From: DAIUCA01 sp964613675 | GTDB lineage: Bacteria; Pseudomonadota; Gammaproteobacteria; Competibacterales; Competibacteraceae | Length of the DNA: 50,618 bases | Assembly: GCA_964613675.1 (NCBI GenBank) | Contig: CAZTIH010000003.1 | Span: 1 to 50,618, forward strand | Direction of reading: 5' to 3' | Shown: piece by piece, positions 41,980 to 50,070 of the stretch | Position numbering within the stretch: the first letter of the stretch is position 1 | How the letters are laid out: every line of letters begins with the position of its first letter | Program-made: the position numbers and the translations under genes | Notes under the pieces: model-generated | The model's input: the letters and a program-made list of their open reading frames with translations, nothing else | What the model was told of the DNA's origin: nothing | Databases searched by the model: none

Positions 41980-42831
41980 ATGCAGTCACAATTAGCTTAC
42001 AAACCGTCATTTAGCTGCGAATTTTTCCCCCCGACTGAACCCGAGGGATTTACGCAATTAAAGCAGGTTGCGGCGCGGCTGCATTCTGCAATGGATTTAG
42101 CTTATCTTTCCGTGACTTACGGTGCAGGTGGCAGCACGCAAGCCCGAACCCTAACCGCAGTTGAAACGCTTCATCAGAATCCGGTGGGCATCGCACCTCA
42201 TCTAACCTGTGTAGGTTCGACGACAGAAGGAATTACCGCGCTATTAGATAAATATCAGACATTAGGTGTGAATCGAATAGTGGCGTTGCGTGGGGACCTC
42301 CCATCGGGCGCTTATGCCCCGGGAAAATTTCGCCATGCAGTTGATTTAGTTAGATTTATTCGAGAACACTACGGCAATACTTTTCATATTGAGGTTGCGG
42401 CCTACCCTGAAACGCATCCCCAGTCAGCCAACTTTGAAAATGAACTCCGTTACTTCAAAGAGAAAATCTCCGCCGGTGCAGATGCTGCTATCACGCAATA
42501 TTTTTATAATGCCGAGGCGTATTTTCACTTCATTGATGAGTGCGAGAAGTTCGGAATTGACTTGCCCATCGTGCCCGGCATCATGCCCATCACAAATTAC
42601 AAGCAATTGCAACGCTTTTCCGATTTGTGTGGGGCGGAAATTCCGCGTTGGTTAAGACGGCGATTAGAGAATTTTGGAGAAGACCAAAAGCAGGCACTCC
42701 AAGATTTTGGTACGGAAGTCGTCACCAATCTCTGCCAACGATTACTTGAACAAGGTTGTCCTGGGCTTCACTTTTACACCATGAACCGTTCAGGCCCGAC
42801 CTTGGCCATCTGGCGCAATCTGAAGCCTTAG
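41980..42831 (+). CDS. metF: 5,10-methylenetetrahydrofolate reductase
   Basis: MetF reduces methylene-THF to 5-methyl-THF, the methyl donor for MetH. The 283-aa FAD enzyme has Ser-Cys-Glu-Phe-Phe-Pro-Pro near residue 9 (catalytic Glu), Val-Thr-Tyr-Gly-Ala-Gly-Gly-Ser-Thr, Ala-Leu-Arg-Gly-Asp, Thr-Gln-Tyr-Phe-Tyr-Asn and Pro-Gly-Ile-Met-Pro-Ile. It closes the metK-ahcY-metF cluster. A hairpin at 42870-42894 lies downstream. Confidence 0.97.
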   Translation: MQSQLAYKPSFSCEFFPPTEPEGFTQLKQVAARLHSAMDLAYLSVTYGAGGSTQARTLTAVETLHQNPVGIAPHLTCVGSTTEGITALLDKYQTLGVNRIVALRGDLPSGAYAPGKFRHAVDLVRFIREHYGNTFHIEVAAYPETHPQSANFENELRYFKEKISAGADAAITQYFYNAEAYFHFIDECEKFGIDLPIVPGIMPITNYKQLQRFSDLCGAEIPRWLRRRLENFGEDQKQALQDFGTEVVTNLCQRLLEQGCPGLHFYTMNRSGPTLAIWRNLKP

Positions 42832-42860
42832 TCCTTCCGTTCCCCCCCCTCCAACAGAAG

Positions 42861-42869
42861 TTATCCACA
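42861..42869 (+). promoter_or_regulatory. DnaA box (TTATCCACA), metF side
   Basis: A perfect match to the strict DnaA box, directly next to the hairpin after metF. Confidence 0.55.
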
Positions 42870-42894
42870 GCACCCCATAAAATAACTGGGGTGT
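42870..42894 (+). terminator. Candidate metF terminator hairpin
   Basis: A 7-bp perfect stem (CACCCCA / TGGGGTG) plus a G-U closing pair encloses a 9-nt AT-rich loop about 40 bp after the metF stop. The T-rich stretch starts about 9 nt after the stem rather than at once, so an intrinsic terminator is possible but not certain. Confidence 0.4.
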
Positions 42895-43025
42895 CAAGTG
42901 GATTTTGTTTCAATTTGATGAAACGCACTAAATTGATTAAAATCAGTGGGTTGCAAATACCAACCTTCGGTTTTGCGCGGCAGTCAACCTAGTTTCCTAG
43001 AAAAATCATCGCGCTCGCGTAAAAG

Positions 43026-43046
43026 TTATCCACAGACTTATCCACA
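43026..43046 (+). promoter_or_regulatory. Tandem pair of DnaA boxes before ppsR
   Basis: Two perfect TTATCCACA boxes in direct orientation (43026-43034 and 43038-43046) separated by 3 bp, about 85 bp before the ppsR start. Close tandem spacing is compatible with cooperative DnaA binding. Confidence 0.55.
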
Positions 43047-43129
43047 GGCCCAAACGGAACTTTCAACCCCCTATTGGCCGTATTTTTCTGTTAAACTGGC
43101 GGGGACAACTCTTCAGTGCAGAGCGACCC

Positions 43130-43987
43130 ATGGCAACCCAACAGCGTAGAGTGTTTTTCATTTCTGATCGCACAGCAATTACAGCAGAAACGCTGGGAAA
43201 TAGTCTGTTAACCCAATTTGAAGATGTCTCGTTCATCACGCACACCGAACGTTATGTCGATAGCGTGGAGAAAGCTCGGGAAGTCGTGGCGAGAATTAAC
43301 CGCTTTGCCGATGAAGATGCCCAGCCGCCGATCATCTTTTGCACACTTTTAGACACAGGCATACAGGGCATTTTGCGCACCAGTCGCGCCGTGTTATTGG
43401 ATTTTTTTGAGGCCTTTATTGCGCCGTTAGAGAAAGAATTAAACGCTTGTTCCAATCATACGGTGGGGCGTTCGCATGGTCTGAATGACATCCGCGAGTA
43501 TTCTGCACGCATCGAGGCAATTAATTTCACGCTCAACCACGATGACGGCAGCACCATCACTCATCTGCAAGATGCTGATATTATTCTGGTGGGTATTTCG
43601 CGTACGGGAAAAACCCCAACCTGTCTGTATTTAAGTCTCCATTACGGAATTCGGGCCGCCAATTTTCCGTTAACCGAGGACGATTTAGAACAGCTTCGGC
43701 TACCCAATTCGCTTCACCCCTTCAAAGAAAAGCTGTTTGGGTTGACGATTGATCCAAAACGTTTACAGCAAATCCGACAAGAACGGCTGCCCAACAGTCG
43801 TTATGCGTCGGCGGCGCAATGTGAATATGAAATCCGTCAAGCAGAAGCCTTATTCCGAAAATACAATGTCGCTTATGTTCTGAGCACCCTAAAATCAATT
43901 GAAGAAATTGCTACGGGAATCATTGATTTAGCGCATCTCCAACCTCGGCAAAATACTTACCGCCGAACCATTCCACTCCACAGCTAA
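43130..43987 (+). CDS. ppsR: PEP synthase regulatory kinase/pyrophosphorylase
   Basis: PpsR (DUF299 family) inactivates phosphoenolpyruvate synthase by ADP-dependent phosphorylation and reactivates it by phosphate-dependent removal. The 285-aa protein opens with Val-Phe-Phe-Ile-Ser-Asp-Arg-Thr-Ala-Ile-Thr-Ala-Glu-Thr, has the P-loop Gly-Ile-Ser-Arg-Thr-Gly-Lys-Thr-Pro-Thr at about 153-162 and Ser-Arg-Tyr-Ala-Ser near 223. ppsA is not adjacent in the window. The mdh gene follows after 20 bp with a strong ribosome site, so the two probably form an operon at the PEP-pyruvate-oxaloacetate node. Confidence 0.95.
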   Translation: MATQQRRVFFISDRTAITAETLGNSLLTQFEDVSFITHTERYVDSVEKAREVVARINRFADEDAQPPIIFCTLLDTGIQGILRTSRAVLLDFFEAFIAPLEKELNACSNHTVGRSHGLNDIREYSARIEAINFTLNHDDGSTITHLQDADIILVGISRTGKTPTCLYLSLHYGIRAANFPLTEDDLEQLRLPNSLHPFKEKLFGLTIDPKRLQQIRQERLPNSRYASAAQCEYEIRQAEALFRKYNVAYVLSTLKSIEEIATGIIDLAHLQPRQNTYRRTIPLHS

Positions 43988-44007
43988 CCACATAAAGGAG
44001 TTTCTCT

Positions 44008-44991
44008 ATGAAAACGCCCGTTCGCGTCACAATCACCGGTGCTGCCGGCAACATCGGTTACGCCTTAGCCTTTCGCATCGCCGCCGGTGACATGCTTGGC
44101 CCCGATCAGCCCGTCATTCTGCAATTGCTCGAAATTACGCCAGCCATGCAAGCACTTGAAGGCGTGTGCATGGAGCTGAACGACTGCGCATTCCCCACGC
44201 TGGCGGGTTTAGTCGCGACGGATCAGCTGGAGGTCGCGTTCAAGGACACGAATTATGCGCTACTGGTGGGGGCGCGTCCTCGGGGGCCGGGTATGGAACG
44301 TAAGGATTTATTAAGTGCCAACGGGGCTATTTTTGGCCCGCAAGGCAAAGCGATGAATGCCCACGCCGCCCGTGACATCAAGGTGGTTGTGGTCGGTAAC
44401 CCCGCCAATACCAACGCACTCATTGCAGGCTGTAATGCCCCAGAGTTGTCGCTCGGCCAATTCACGGCGTTGACCCGTCTCGATCACAACCGCGCCTTGT
44501 CGCAGCTTGCCGAAAAAACCGGTAAACATGTAAATGACATCAAAAAATTGACCATCTGGGGCAATCACTCCTCGACCCAATACCCGGATTTAGCGCACTG
44601 CACAGTAGGCGATGCGCCGGCATTGTCGTTGCTCGAACGCGATTGGTATGAAAAAGACTTCATCCCCACCGTGGCCCAACGCGGCGCCGCCATCATTAAG
44701 GCCCGTGGTGCTTCGTCGGCAGCATCCGCAGCCTCTGCGGCCATCGACCACATGCGTTCGTGGGCATTGGGCACACCCGATGGCGATTGGGTTAGCATGG
44801 CGATTCCGTCTGACGGGAGCTATGGCATTGAGCCTGGCGTCATCTATTCCTACCCCGTCACCTGCAAAGATGGGCAGTATCAGATCGTTCAAGGGTTGGA
44901 AATCGACGCTTTCTCCCGCGAAAAAATGGCTGCGACCGAAAAAGAACTTCGCGAAGAACGCGCCGCTGTAGAAGATCTGTTAAAGCCGTAA
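44008..44991 (+). CDS. mdh: Malate dehydrogenase
   Basis: Mdh interconverts malate and oxaloacetate with NAD. The 327-aa protein is of the longer type resembling cytosolic and many betaproteobacterial enzymes rather than the 312-aa enterobacterial one. It has Ile-Thr-Gly-Ala-Ala-Gly-Asn-Ile-Gly-Tyr near residue 9, the substrate-loop Arg residues in Arg-Pro-Arg-Gly-Pro-Gly-Met-Glu-Arg, Thr-Arg-Leu-Asp-His-Asn-Arg and the catalytic His in Trp-Gly-Asn-His-Ser-Ser-Thr-Gln. AAAGGAG precedes the ATG. A clear terminator follows. Confidence 0.97.
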   Translation: MKTPVRVTITGAAGNIGYALAFRIAAGDMLGPDQPVILQLLEITPAMQALEGVCMELNDCAFPTLAGLVATDQLEVAFKDTNYALLVGARPRGPGMERKDLLSANGAIFGPQGKAMNAHAARDIKVVVVGNPANTNALIAGCNAPELSLGQFTALTRLDHNRALSQLAEKTGKHVNDIKKLTIWGNHSSTQYPDLAHCTVGDAPALSLLERDWYEKDFIPTVAQRGAAIIKARGASSAASAASAAIDHMRSWALGTPDGDWVSMAIPSDGSYGIEPGVIYSYPVTCKDGQYQIVQGLEIDAFSREKMAATEKELREERAAVEDLLKP

Positions 44992-45025
44992 TGGCACCGT
45001 AGATTCACCCAATTTTGCACTTCAG

Positions 45026-45047
45026 AAGCCCCGCCAAGGGGCTTTTT
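45026..45047 (+). terminator. Intrinsic terminator after mdh
   Basis: Stem AAGCCCC / GGGGCTT with a 5-nt loop, followed directly by a short T-run, 34 bp after the mdh stop. It ends the ppsR-mdh transcript. In the opposite direction only a weak T-run follows, so it is less likely to serve bcp. Confidence 0.85.
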
Positions 45048-45049
45048 CA

Positions 45050-45499
45050 TTATTTCCGACGTCGCATGAGTTCATTTAGAACGGCGAGCGCATGGCCTGC
45101 AACTTTTACACCCCGCCACTCGGCACATAAGCGACCTTGCGGGTCGATTAGAAAAGTACTGCGTTCGATGCCCACATATTCGCGGCCAAAATTTTTCTTG
45201 GGGCGTAAAACATCGAATAATCGACAGAATTTTTCTTCTGTATCGGCGATTAGTGGAAAGGCGAGTTGGTGTTTTTCACAAAATCCTGCGTGACTTTTTT
45301 CACTATCTCGCGAAACCCCCACAATTTGAGCTTTTGCGGCTAAAAAATCCGCGTGCAAATCGCGAAATTCTTGTGCTTCCTGCGTACACCCAGGCGTGTT
45401 GTCCTTAGGATAGAAGTAGATCACAAACCAATGTTCTGCAAACTGATTAAAGGGAGGCGCATTACGCCATTCAGAAGGCAATAGATGACCGACTTGCAT
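45050..45499 (-). CDS. bcp: Peroxiredoxin of the Bcp/PrxQ family
   Basis: Bcp reduces hydroperoxides. The 149-aa thioredoxin-fold protein has the active site Phe-Tyr-Pro-Lys-Asp-Asn-Thr-Pro-Gly-Cys38-Thr and Gly-Val-Ser-Arg-Asp-Ser. In E. coli Bcp the resolving Cys lies five residues after the peroxidatic one; here that position is Gln43. Other Cys are at about 74 and 92, so the enzyme is either 1-Cys or uses a different resolving Cys. It starts 3 bp after the gcvR stop, as in the conserved gcvR-bcp pair divergent from dapA. Confidence 0.94.
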   Translation of the reverse strand: MQVGHLLPSEWRNAPPFNQFAEHWFVIYFYPKDNTPGCTQEAQEFRDLHADFLAAKAQIVGVSRDSEKSHAGFCEKHQLAFPLIADTEEKFCRLFDVLRPKKNFGREYVGIERSTFLIDPQGRLCAEWRGVKVAGHALAVLNELMRRRK

Positions 45500-45502
45500 C
45501 GC

Positions 45503-46036
45503 TTAATACCCCTTCACCGGCTCAATAATCGCGTCGAGATTCAGGTCGTCGCAAAAGTCCATAAAATCCTCTCGCAATGTCGCAATGTGTTGATTGGCGG
45601 GAATTGAAATCACAAGATTGACCGCAAACATCGGCGCATTGGTATGGGGAGCGAGATAACCGCGCCCAACGAGCTCCTCGATGTTAATCGAGCGTCCATT
45701 AAAGAATGCAGCGAGCTTGGCGATCATGCCCGGTTGGTCAAGGGCGATGACTTCGACCGCGTAAGGGATTGAATTTTCAGGGCGAATCCGTCCCATCGTA
45801 CGACGCAGATGCAAATGCAACTCTAATTGTCGCGCTAATTTTTCGAGTTGAGTTTCCAACTTCGCCAGCGTACTCCAGTTACCAAACACGAGAATTAGCG
45901 CAGAAAACTCCCCGCCCATCACCGTAATGCGGCAATCCTGGATGACGCCACTGCAATCCGCGATGGCCCGGGTAATCTGTTCGGCTAAACCAGCCCGATC
46001 ACTCCCTAAAACGGAGATGACCAAATGGGTATTCAC
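45503..46036 (-). CDS. gcvR: GcvR-like tandem ACT-domain regulator
   Basis: The 177-aa protein has two ACT domains: the first opens His-Leu-Val-Ile-Ser-Val-Leu-Gly-Ser-Asp-Arg-Ala-Gly, the second Val-Ile-Ala-Leu-Asp-Gln-Pro-Gly-Met-Ile. In enterobacteria GcvR binds glycine and restrains the activator GcvA of the glycine-cleavage operon. The GTG at 46036 is chosen because GGAGG lies 6 nt upstream and the ACT domain begins at once; an ATG at 46090 would add 18 residues. gcvA and gcvTHP are not in the window, so the target is unconfirmed. Confidence 0.88.
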   Translation of the reverse strand: MNTHLVISVLGSDRAGLAEQITRAIADCSGVIQDCRITVMGGEFSALILVFGNWSTLAKLETQLEKLARQLELHLHLRRTMGRIRPENSIPYAVEVIALDQPGMIAKLAAFFNGRSINIEELVGRGYLAPHTNAPMFAVNLVISIPANQHIATLREDFMDFCDDLNLDAIIEPVKGY

Positions 46037-46042
46037 TAAAAG

Positions 46043-46047
46043 CCTCC
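46043..46047 (-). promoter_or_regulatory. Ribosome-binding site that fixes the gcvR start
   Basis: GGAGG on the minus strand, 6 nt before the GTG at 46036. Confidence 0.65.
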
Positions 46048-46172
46048 AAGGGGCCACAAAAGGACGCAAAAAACCATAGCAGAACATCACTTGTCACGAT
46101 GAATCCCGCGTGCGTAACATCATTTTTTACGACAAAATTTGCGTTATTTCGCGTCGTTTCGATCAAAAAAAT

Positions 46173-46178
46173 GGGGAG
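46173..46178 (+). promoter_or_regulatory. Ribosome-binding site that fixes the dapA start
   Basis: GGGGAG, 7 nt before the ATG at 46186. Confidence 0.6.
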
Positions 46179-46185
46179 TTACCCA

Positions 46186-47058
46186 ATGTATTACGGCAGT
46201 CTCGTGGCACTCGTCACGCCTATGAACGAATCGGGTGAAGTTGAGTTCGATGTGTTAGCCGAATTAGTCGAATGGCACATTTCAGAAGGCACCCAAGCCA
46301 TTATCGCTGTTGGCACCACAGGCGAATCGGCCACGCTCGATTTCGATGAGCATATCAAGGTGATTGAGCGTGTCGTTGCTGTAGCGAATCAACGACTTCC
46401 GATCATTGCTGGCACCGGCGCAAACTCAACTCGCGAAGCCCTTGAACTTACACAAGCCGCCAAAAATGCGGGGGCCGATGCTTGTTTACTCGTCACGCCT
46501 TATTACAATCGCCCTACCCAACTGGGGTTATATCGCCATTATCGGTTATTAGCCGAAAGCGTTTCCATTCCACAGATTTTATACAATGTCCCTAAGCGGA
46601 CGGGTTGCGATCTATTGCCCGAAACCGTTGCACAGCTTTCCCAAATTCCGAACATTATCGGCATTAAGGAAGCGAGCACCCTAGAACGTCTTTACGAACT
46701 TCTGAAACTCGAAAAACCCCATAGTTTTCAAATCTATAGCGGAGACGATCCTTTTGTATTACCTGCGATGCAGGCGGGGGCAGCCGGCATTATTTCGGTC
46801 TCTGCCAATGTGGCCCCGCGAAAAATGCGCCAATTAATCGATGCCATTTCTCAGAACTTGCCTGAAGCCGCTTTACTCGATAGCGAATTACAATCACTCC
46901 ATAACGCGCTTTTTGTCGAACCAAACCCCATTCCAACCAAGTGGGCTTTACACAGAATGGGCAAAATTGGACCCGGGATTCGTTTACCCTTAACGCCCCT
47001 ATCTGAAACCCATCACGACGCGGTTACAAGCACACTTAAATCTTTGGATTTACTGTAA
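46186..47058 (+). CDS. dapA: 4-hydroxy-tetrahydrodipicolinate synthase
   Basis: DapA condenses pyruvate and aspartate semialdehyde in lysine and diaminopimelate synthesis. The 290-aa protein has Gly-Ser-Leu-Val-Ala-Leu-Val-Thr-Pro-Met at the N-terminus, Val-Gly-Thr-Thr-Gly-Glu-Ser-Ala-Thr-Leu near residue 42, Tyr-Asn-Val-Pro-Lys-Arg-Thr-Gly and the Schiff-base Lys in Ile-Gly-Ile-Lys-Glu-Ala. The ATG at 46186 has GGGGAG 7 nt upstream and gives the normal family length; the frame is open 29 codons further upstream. It is followed by bamC, as in E. coli. Confidence 0.97.
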   Translation: MYYGSLVALVTPMNESGEVEFDVLAELVEWHISEGTQAIIAVGTTGESATLDFDEHIKVIERVVAVANQRLPIIAGTGANSTREALELTQAAKNAGADACLLVTPYYNRPTQLGLYRHYRLLAESVSIPQILYNVPKRTGCDLLPETVAQLSQIPNIIGIKEASTLERLYELLKLEKPHSFQIYSGDDPFVLPAMQAGAAGIISVSANVAPRKMRQLIDAISQNLPEAALLDSELQSLHNALFVEPNPIPTKWALHRMGKIGPGIRLPLTPLSETHHDAVTSTLKSLDLL

Positions 47059-47081
47059 AATTGCAATCTGGAGCGATAATA

Positions 47082-48224
47082 ATGTGCGATCTGAAGTATC
47101 TTAAATTATCGGCTTGGCTGATTCCGATATGGCTAGTGGGCTGTTCAAGTCTCGAAAGTTACCTGCCCACCGGACGCGTGGACTATCGCGCCAGCACCCC
47201 GACAGCGGGCCTTGAAGTCCCCCCCGATATTCGCAATTTGCCTTTGGAAGACCCGTTGGCCGTCCCCGTCACTACGGCGAATTTGTCGGATCAGCAGCGG
47301 TCGGTCAGTCGCGCTAATTTTGGATCAGCTGTTCTGCAAACGCCCGAAAATTTGCAGATCCAGCGTTTGGGGGATCGTCAGTGGTTAATTGCCAACCAAT
47401 CTGCCGAAGTGTTATGGCCCCAGTTAAAAGCCTTTTGGACAGAAAAAGGGTTTGCCTTACAACGCGATGAACCGCAACTAGGGATTTTAGAAACCGAGTG
47501 GAAGGAAAATCGTGCGGATATTCCTCAAGATGCTGTACGTCGGTTACTGGGAAATGTACTGGATTTAGTTTATTCGGCAGCGACGCGGGATAAATATCGA
47601 CTTCGTCTGGAGCGCATTTCAGAGAATCGTACAGAAATCTATTTAACCCACTATGGCATTGAAGAAGTACTGACTGGCGACACCGGACGCCGTTCACCCG
47701 ACGCAGATGGCCCCATCATGTGGCAAAACCGCCCACGCGATCCCGAGCTGGAAATCGAAATGTTACGTCGTTTAATGGTGCATCTTGGCGTCACCGAACA
47801 GACGGCAAGTGCACAGCTGGTCTCGACAAACGACGCCGCCACAACGACTCGCACACGCCGTTCGACGATGGCCGGGACGGAAGGGTTGCTTATCGAGAAA
47901 GATTACAACCAGGCCTGGCGTTCTGTGGGATTGGCCCTGGATGGCAGTTCCTTTGTGGTACAGGACCAAAATCGGGGGGACGGTCGTTACACGGTCGAAT
48001 TTTTTCCCGAAGGATCCCCCCGAAATAACGCAAATTCAGGTGGTTTTTGGTCGAACATGGCTTTCTGGCGAAGCAGACAACCTACAAGAGGAACCCTCTA
48101 TTGGGTGAGACTTGCCGATTTGCAAGGTCAAACTTTTGTAGTGGTACAAACACCCGAGGGACAACCCGAAACTTCGCGTATTTCCGATCAACTCCTTGAT
48201 ACCATTGCAAAAAATCTCCCCTAA
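47082..48224 (+). CDS. bamC: Outer-membrane assembly lipoprotein BamC
   Basis: BamC is a lipoprotein of the beta-barrel assembly machine. The 380-aa product has a signal peptide with lipobox Leu-Val-Gly-Cys, an unstructured N-terminal stretch with Tyr-Arg-Ala-Ser and Leu-Glu-Val-Pro-Pro-Asp, then two helix-grip domains (about 100-220 and 265-375). The first begins with Trp-Leu-Ile-Ala-Asn-Gln and Val-Leu-Trp-Pro-Gln. The ATG at 47082 has GGAG 8 nt upstream and starts the signal peptide; an upstream start at 47061 is less likely. The 3' end overlaps the 5' end of the mutL frame. Confidence 0.92.
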   Translation: MCDLKYLKLSAWLIPIWLVGCSSLESYLPTGRVDYRASTPTAGLEVPPDIRNLPLEDPLAVPVTTANLSDQQRSVSRANFGSAVLQTPENLQIQRLGDRQWLIANQSAEVLWPQLKAFWTEKGFALQRDEPQLGILETEWKENRADIPQDAVRRLLGNVLDLVYSAATRDKYRLRLERISENRTEIYLTHYGIEEVLTGDTGRRSPDADGPIMWQNRPRDPELEIEMLRRLMVHLGVTEQTASAQLVSTNDAATTTRTRRSTMAGTEGLLIEKDYNQAWRSVGLALDGSSFVVQDQNRGDGRYTVEFFPEGSPRNNANSGGFWSNMAFWRSRQPTRGTLYWVRLADLQGQTFVVVQTPEGQPETSRISDQLLDTIAKNLP

Positions 48225-50070
48225 CATTGTCAATCGCCGTATCCAGCGGCTATCTCCTCTACTCATCGGTCAAATCGCGGCCGGTGAAGCGGTGGAGCGC
48301 CCAGCCTCAGTCGTTAAAGAGCTACTCGAAAATAGCCTCGATGCAGGGGCTGACCATCTTGAACTCGACATCGACGGCGGCGGGATTAAGCGAATTCGGC
48401 TCCGCGATAATGGCTGTGGGATTCATCCCGACGATCTTTCACTAGCCTTTACCAGTCATGCCACTAGTAAAATCAATAGCTTAGATGAGCTTGAACAAGT
48501 TACGAGCTTAGGATTTCGGGGAGAGGCGTTAGCGAGTATTGCTGCTGTAGCGCCCATTTCGTTGACTTCTCGACAAGCCGATGCCGACAAAGGGTGGTTA
48601 GTGCAGTGCCAAAACGGGCAACTCTCCGCCCCACGTCCAGCGGCTCATGCGATAGGGACGACCGTTGATGTCAAAGAATTATTCATACAGGTACCCGCTC
48701 GACGTAAATTTCTGCGTAGTGAACGAACCGAATTTGGTCATTGTGACGAAGTTGTCCGCAAAATCGCCCTTAGCCATCCTCAGTTGACTTTATTATTTAG
48801 ACACAACAGTCAGCCCGTTTTACGCCTAGTCGCTTCAAACGCCGATGCCCCCGCCACCGATCGCTTAGCGCTTTTGTGTGGCGATGCTTTTGCGGAAAAT
48901 TCGCTCTACACCGAAGTGTCGCGGGGAGAACTTTTAATTCGAGGATGGTTTGGTAAACCCACTTTTGGGCGTCAACAGAGCGATATTCAATATTGCTTTG
49001 TGAATGGTCGGGCCATTCGCGATCGTCTGATTACCCATGCGATTCGGCAGGCTTATGGCGACACCCTCCATCGGCAACTGCAACCTGCTTTCGTGCTTTA
49101 TCTGCAACTTCCGCCCGAAGCTGTAGATGTTAATGCCCATCCGACGAAGGCCGAGGTACGTTGGCGGGATTCGCAACAGATCTACAGCGCTTTATTATTT
49201 GCGCTACGGGATCTGTTCGCGACTAAAACGCCCGGTGAAACCCTCGGTTCTGTCGAGCCTCCCGTGCGGATTGAGACGGATTCGCGCCCTTCGCCGCCTA
49301 AGTCCCTCGCTTCTTCCTTGCCGCTTTCATTAGATCTCCACAAAACGCCGTCGCCCATTAAGACGACGCCCAACATATCGGCTCATCCCCGTTATCGTTC
49401 CCCACCAGCTATTAGCCGTAAAGAAATTGCTAAACAAGCGACGAATTACGCTAAATTGCTATCTCCTTCCACAGACGATTTACCTAATACTGACGCCCAT
49501 CCATTAGGCCATGCGTTAGCCCAACTGCGGGGTATTTATTTAATTGCGGAGAATACCGAAGGCCTGATTTTAGTCGATATTCACGCTGCCCACGAGCGAA
49601 TTGGTTACGAACGCTTGAAGCAACAAGTCGCCGAATGTCAAATTCCCCAACAGACCTTACTTCTTCCTGTGACAGTTCAGTTGACTGCTGACGAGGTCGC
49701 TGTGATGGAACAAGTAAACCCATTACTTGCGGATTTGGGGTTGACGGTCGAGTGGTTGGGCCCCAATCAAGTGGCGATTCGTGCGCTACCCACTTTGCTC
49801 AAAAACAGCGATAGTGCTTTGTTATTAAAAGAGATTTTAGGTGCTGCTTCGCCCGCTCAAGAACTCAATGCAAAAATCAACGAGGTTCTCGCGACAATGG
49901 CCTGTCATTATGCGGTGCGTGCGAATCGTCAACTCAGCAAATCAGAAATGGATGCTCTGTTACGCGATTTAGAAAACACCCCCGGCGGCGATCAATGCAA
50001 TCACGGTCGCCCAACTTGGACGCGACTCGAATTAAGCGAATTAGACCGCTTATTTATGCGGGGACATTAA
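48196..50070 (+). CDS. mutL: DNA mismatch repair protein MutL, endonuclease-type motif
   Basis: MutL couples mismatch recognition to strand removal. The GHKL ATPase domain has Ile-Ala-Ala-Gly-Glu near residue 26, Glu-Leu-Leu-Glu-Asn-Ser-Leu-Asp-Ala-Gly, Asp-Asn-Gly-Cys-Gly-Ile and Gly-Phe-Arg-Gly-Glu-Ala-Leu-Ala-Ser-Ile. The C-terminal domain has Asp461-Ile-His-Ala-Ala-His-Glu-X4-Glu472, close to the metal-binding endonuclease motif of MutL proteins from organisms without MutH, plus Ala-Cys-His and Cys-Asn-His-Gly-Arg-Pro. The start is unclear: no in-frame ATG or GTG exists before the conserved domain. TTG at 48196 or 48205, or ATT at 48226 just after the bamC stop, are the candidates. Confidence 0.95.
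   Translation: MIPLQKISPNIVNRRIQRLSPLLIGQIAAGEAVERPASVVKELLENSLDAGADHLELDIDGGGIKRIRLRDNGCGIHPDDLSLAFTSHATSKINSLDELEQVTSLGFRGEALASIAAVAPISLTSRQADADKGWLVQCQNGQLSAPRPAAHAIGTTVDVKELFIQVPARRKFLRSERTEFGHCDEVVRKIALSHPQLTLLFRHNSQPVLRLVASNADAPATDRLALLCGDAFAENSLYTEVSRGELLIRGWFGKPTFGRQQSDIQYCFVNGRAIRDRLITHAIRQAYGDTLHRQLQPAFVLYLQLPPEAVDVNAHPTKAEVRWRDSQQIYSALLFALRDLFATKTPGETLGSVEPPVRIETDSRPSPPKSLASSLPLSLDLHKTPSPIKTTPNISAHPRYRSPPAISRKEIAKQATNYAKLLSPSTDDLPNTDAHPLGHALAQLRGIYLIAENTEGLILVDIHAAHERIGYERLKQQVAECQIPQQTLLLPVTVQLTADEVAVMEQVNPLLADLGLTVEWLGPNQVAIRALPTLLKNSDSALLLKEILGAASPAQELNAKINEVLATMACHYAVRANRQLSKSEMDALLRDLENTPGGDQCNHGRPTWTRLELSELDRLFMRGH

Larger units (their letters stand above)
42832..43129. other. 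Intergenic region with DnaA boxes between metF and ppsR
   Basis: About 300 bp without a credible gene. It holds a hairpin (42870-42894), an AT-rich middle part (about 42897-42945), three perfect TTATCCACA boxes (42861, 43026 and 43038), all in the same orientation, and presumably the ppsR promoter. No dnaA, dnaN, gyrB or rpmH lies nearby in the window, so it is not obviously the chromosomal origin. Confidence 0.6.

Noticed and set aside
42832..43129. Chromosomal replication origin
   Set aside because: DnaA boxes are present but no 13-mer repeats were recognised and no dnaA, dnaN, gyrB, gidA or rpmH is nearby; recorded as a DnaA-box cluster only.
42946..43149. Small plus-strand frame (67 aa) in the DnaA-box region
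   Set aside because: No ribosome site, no domain, and it overlaps the ppsR start and the DnaA boxes.
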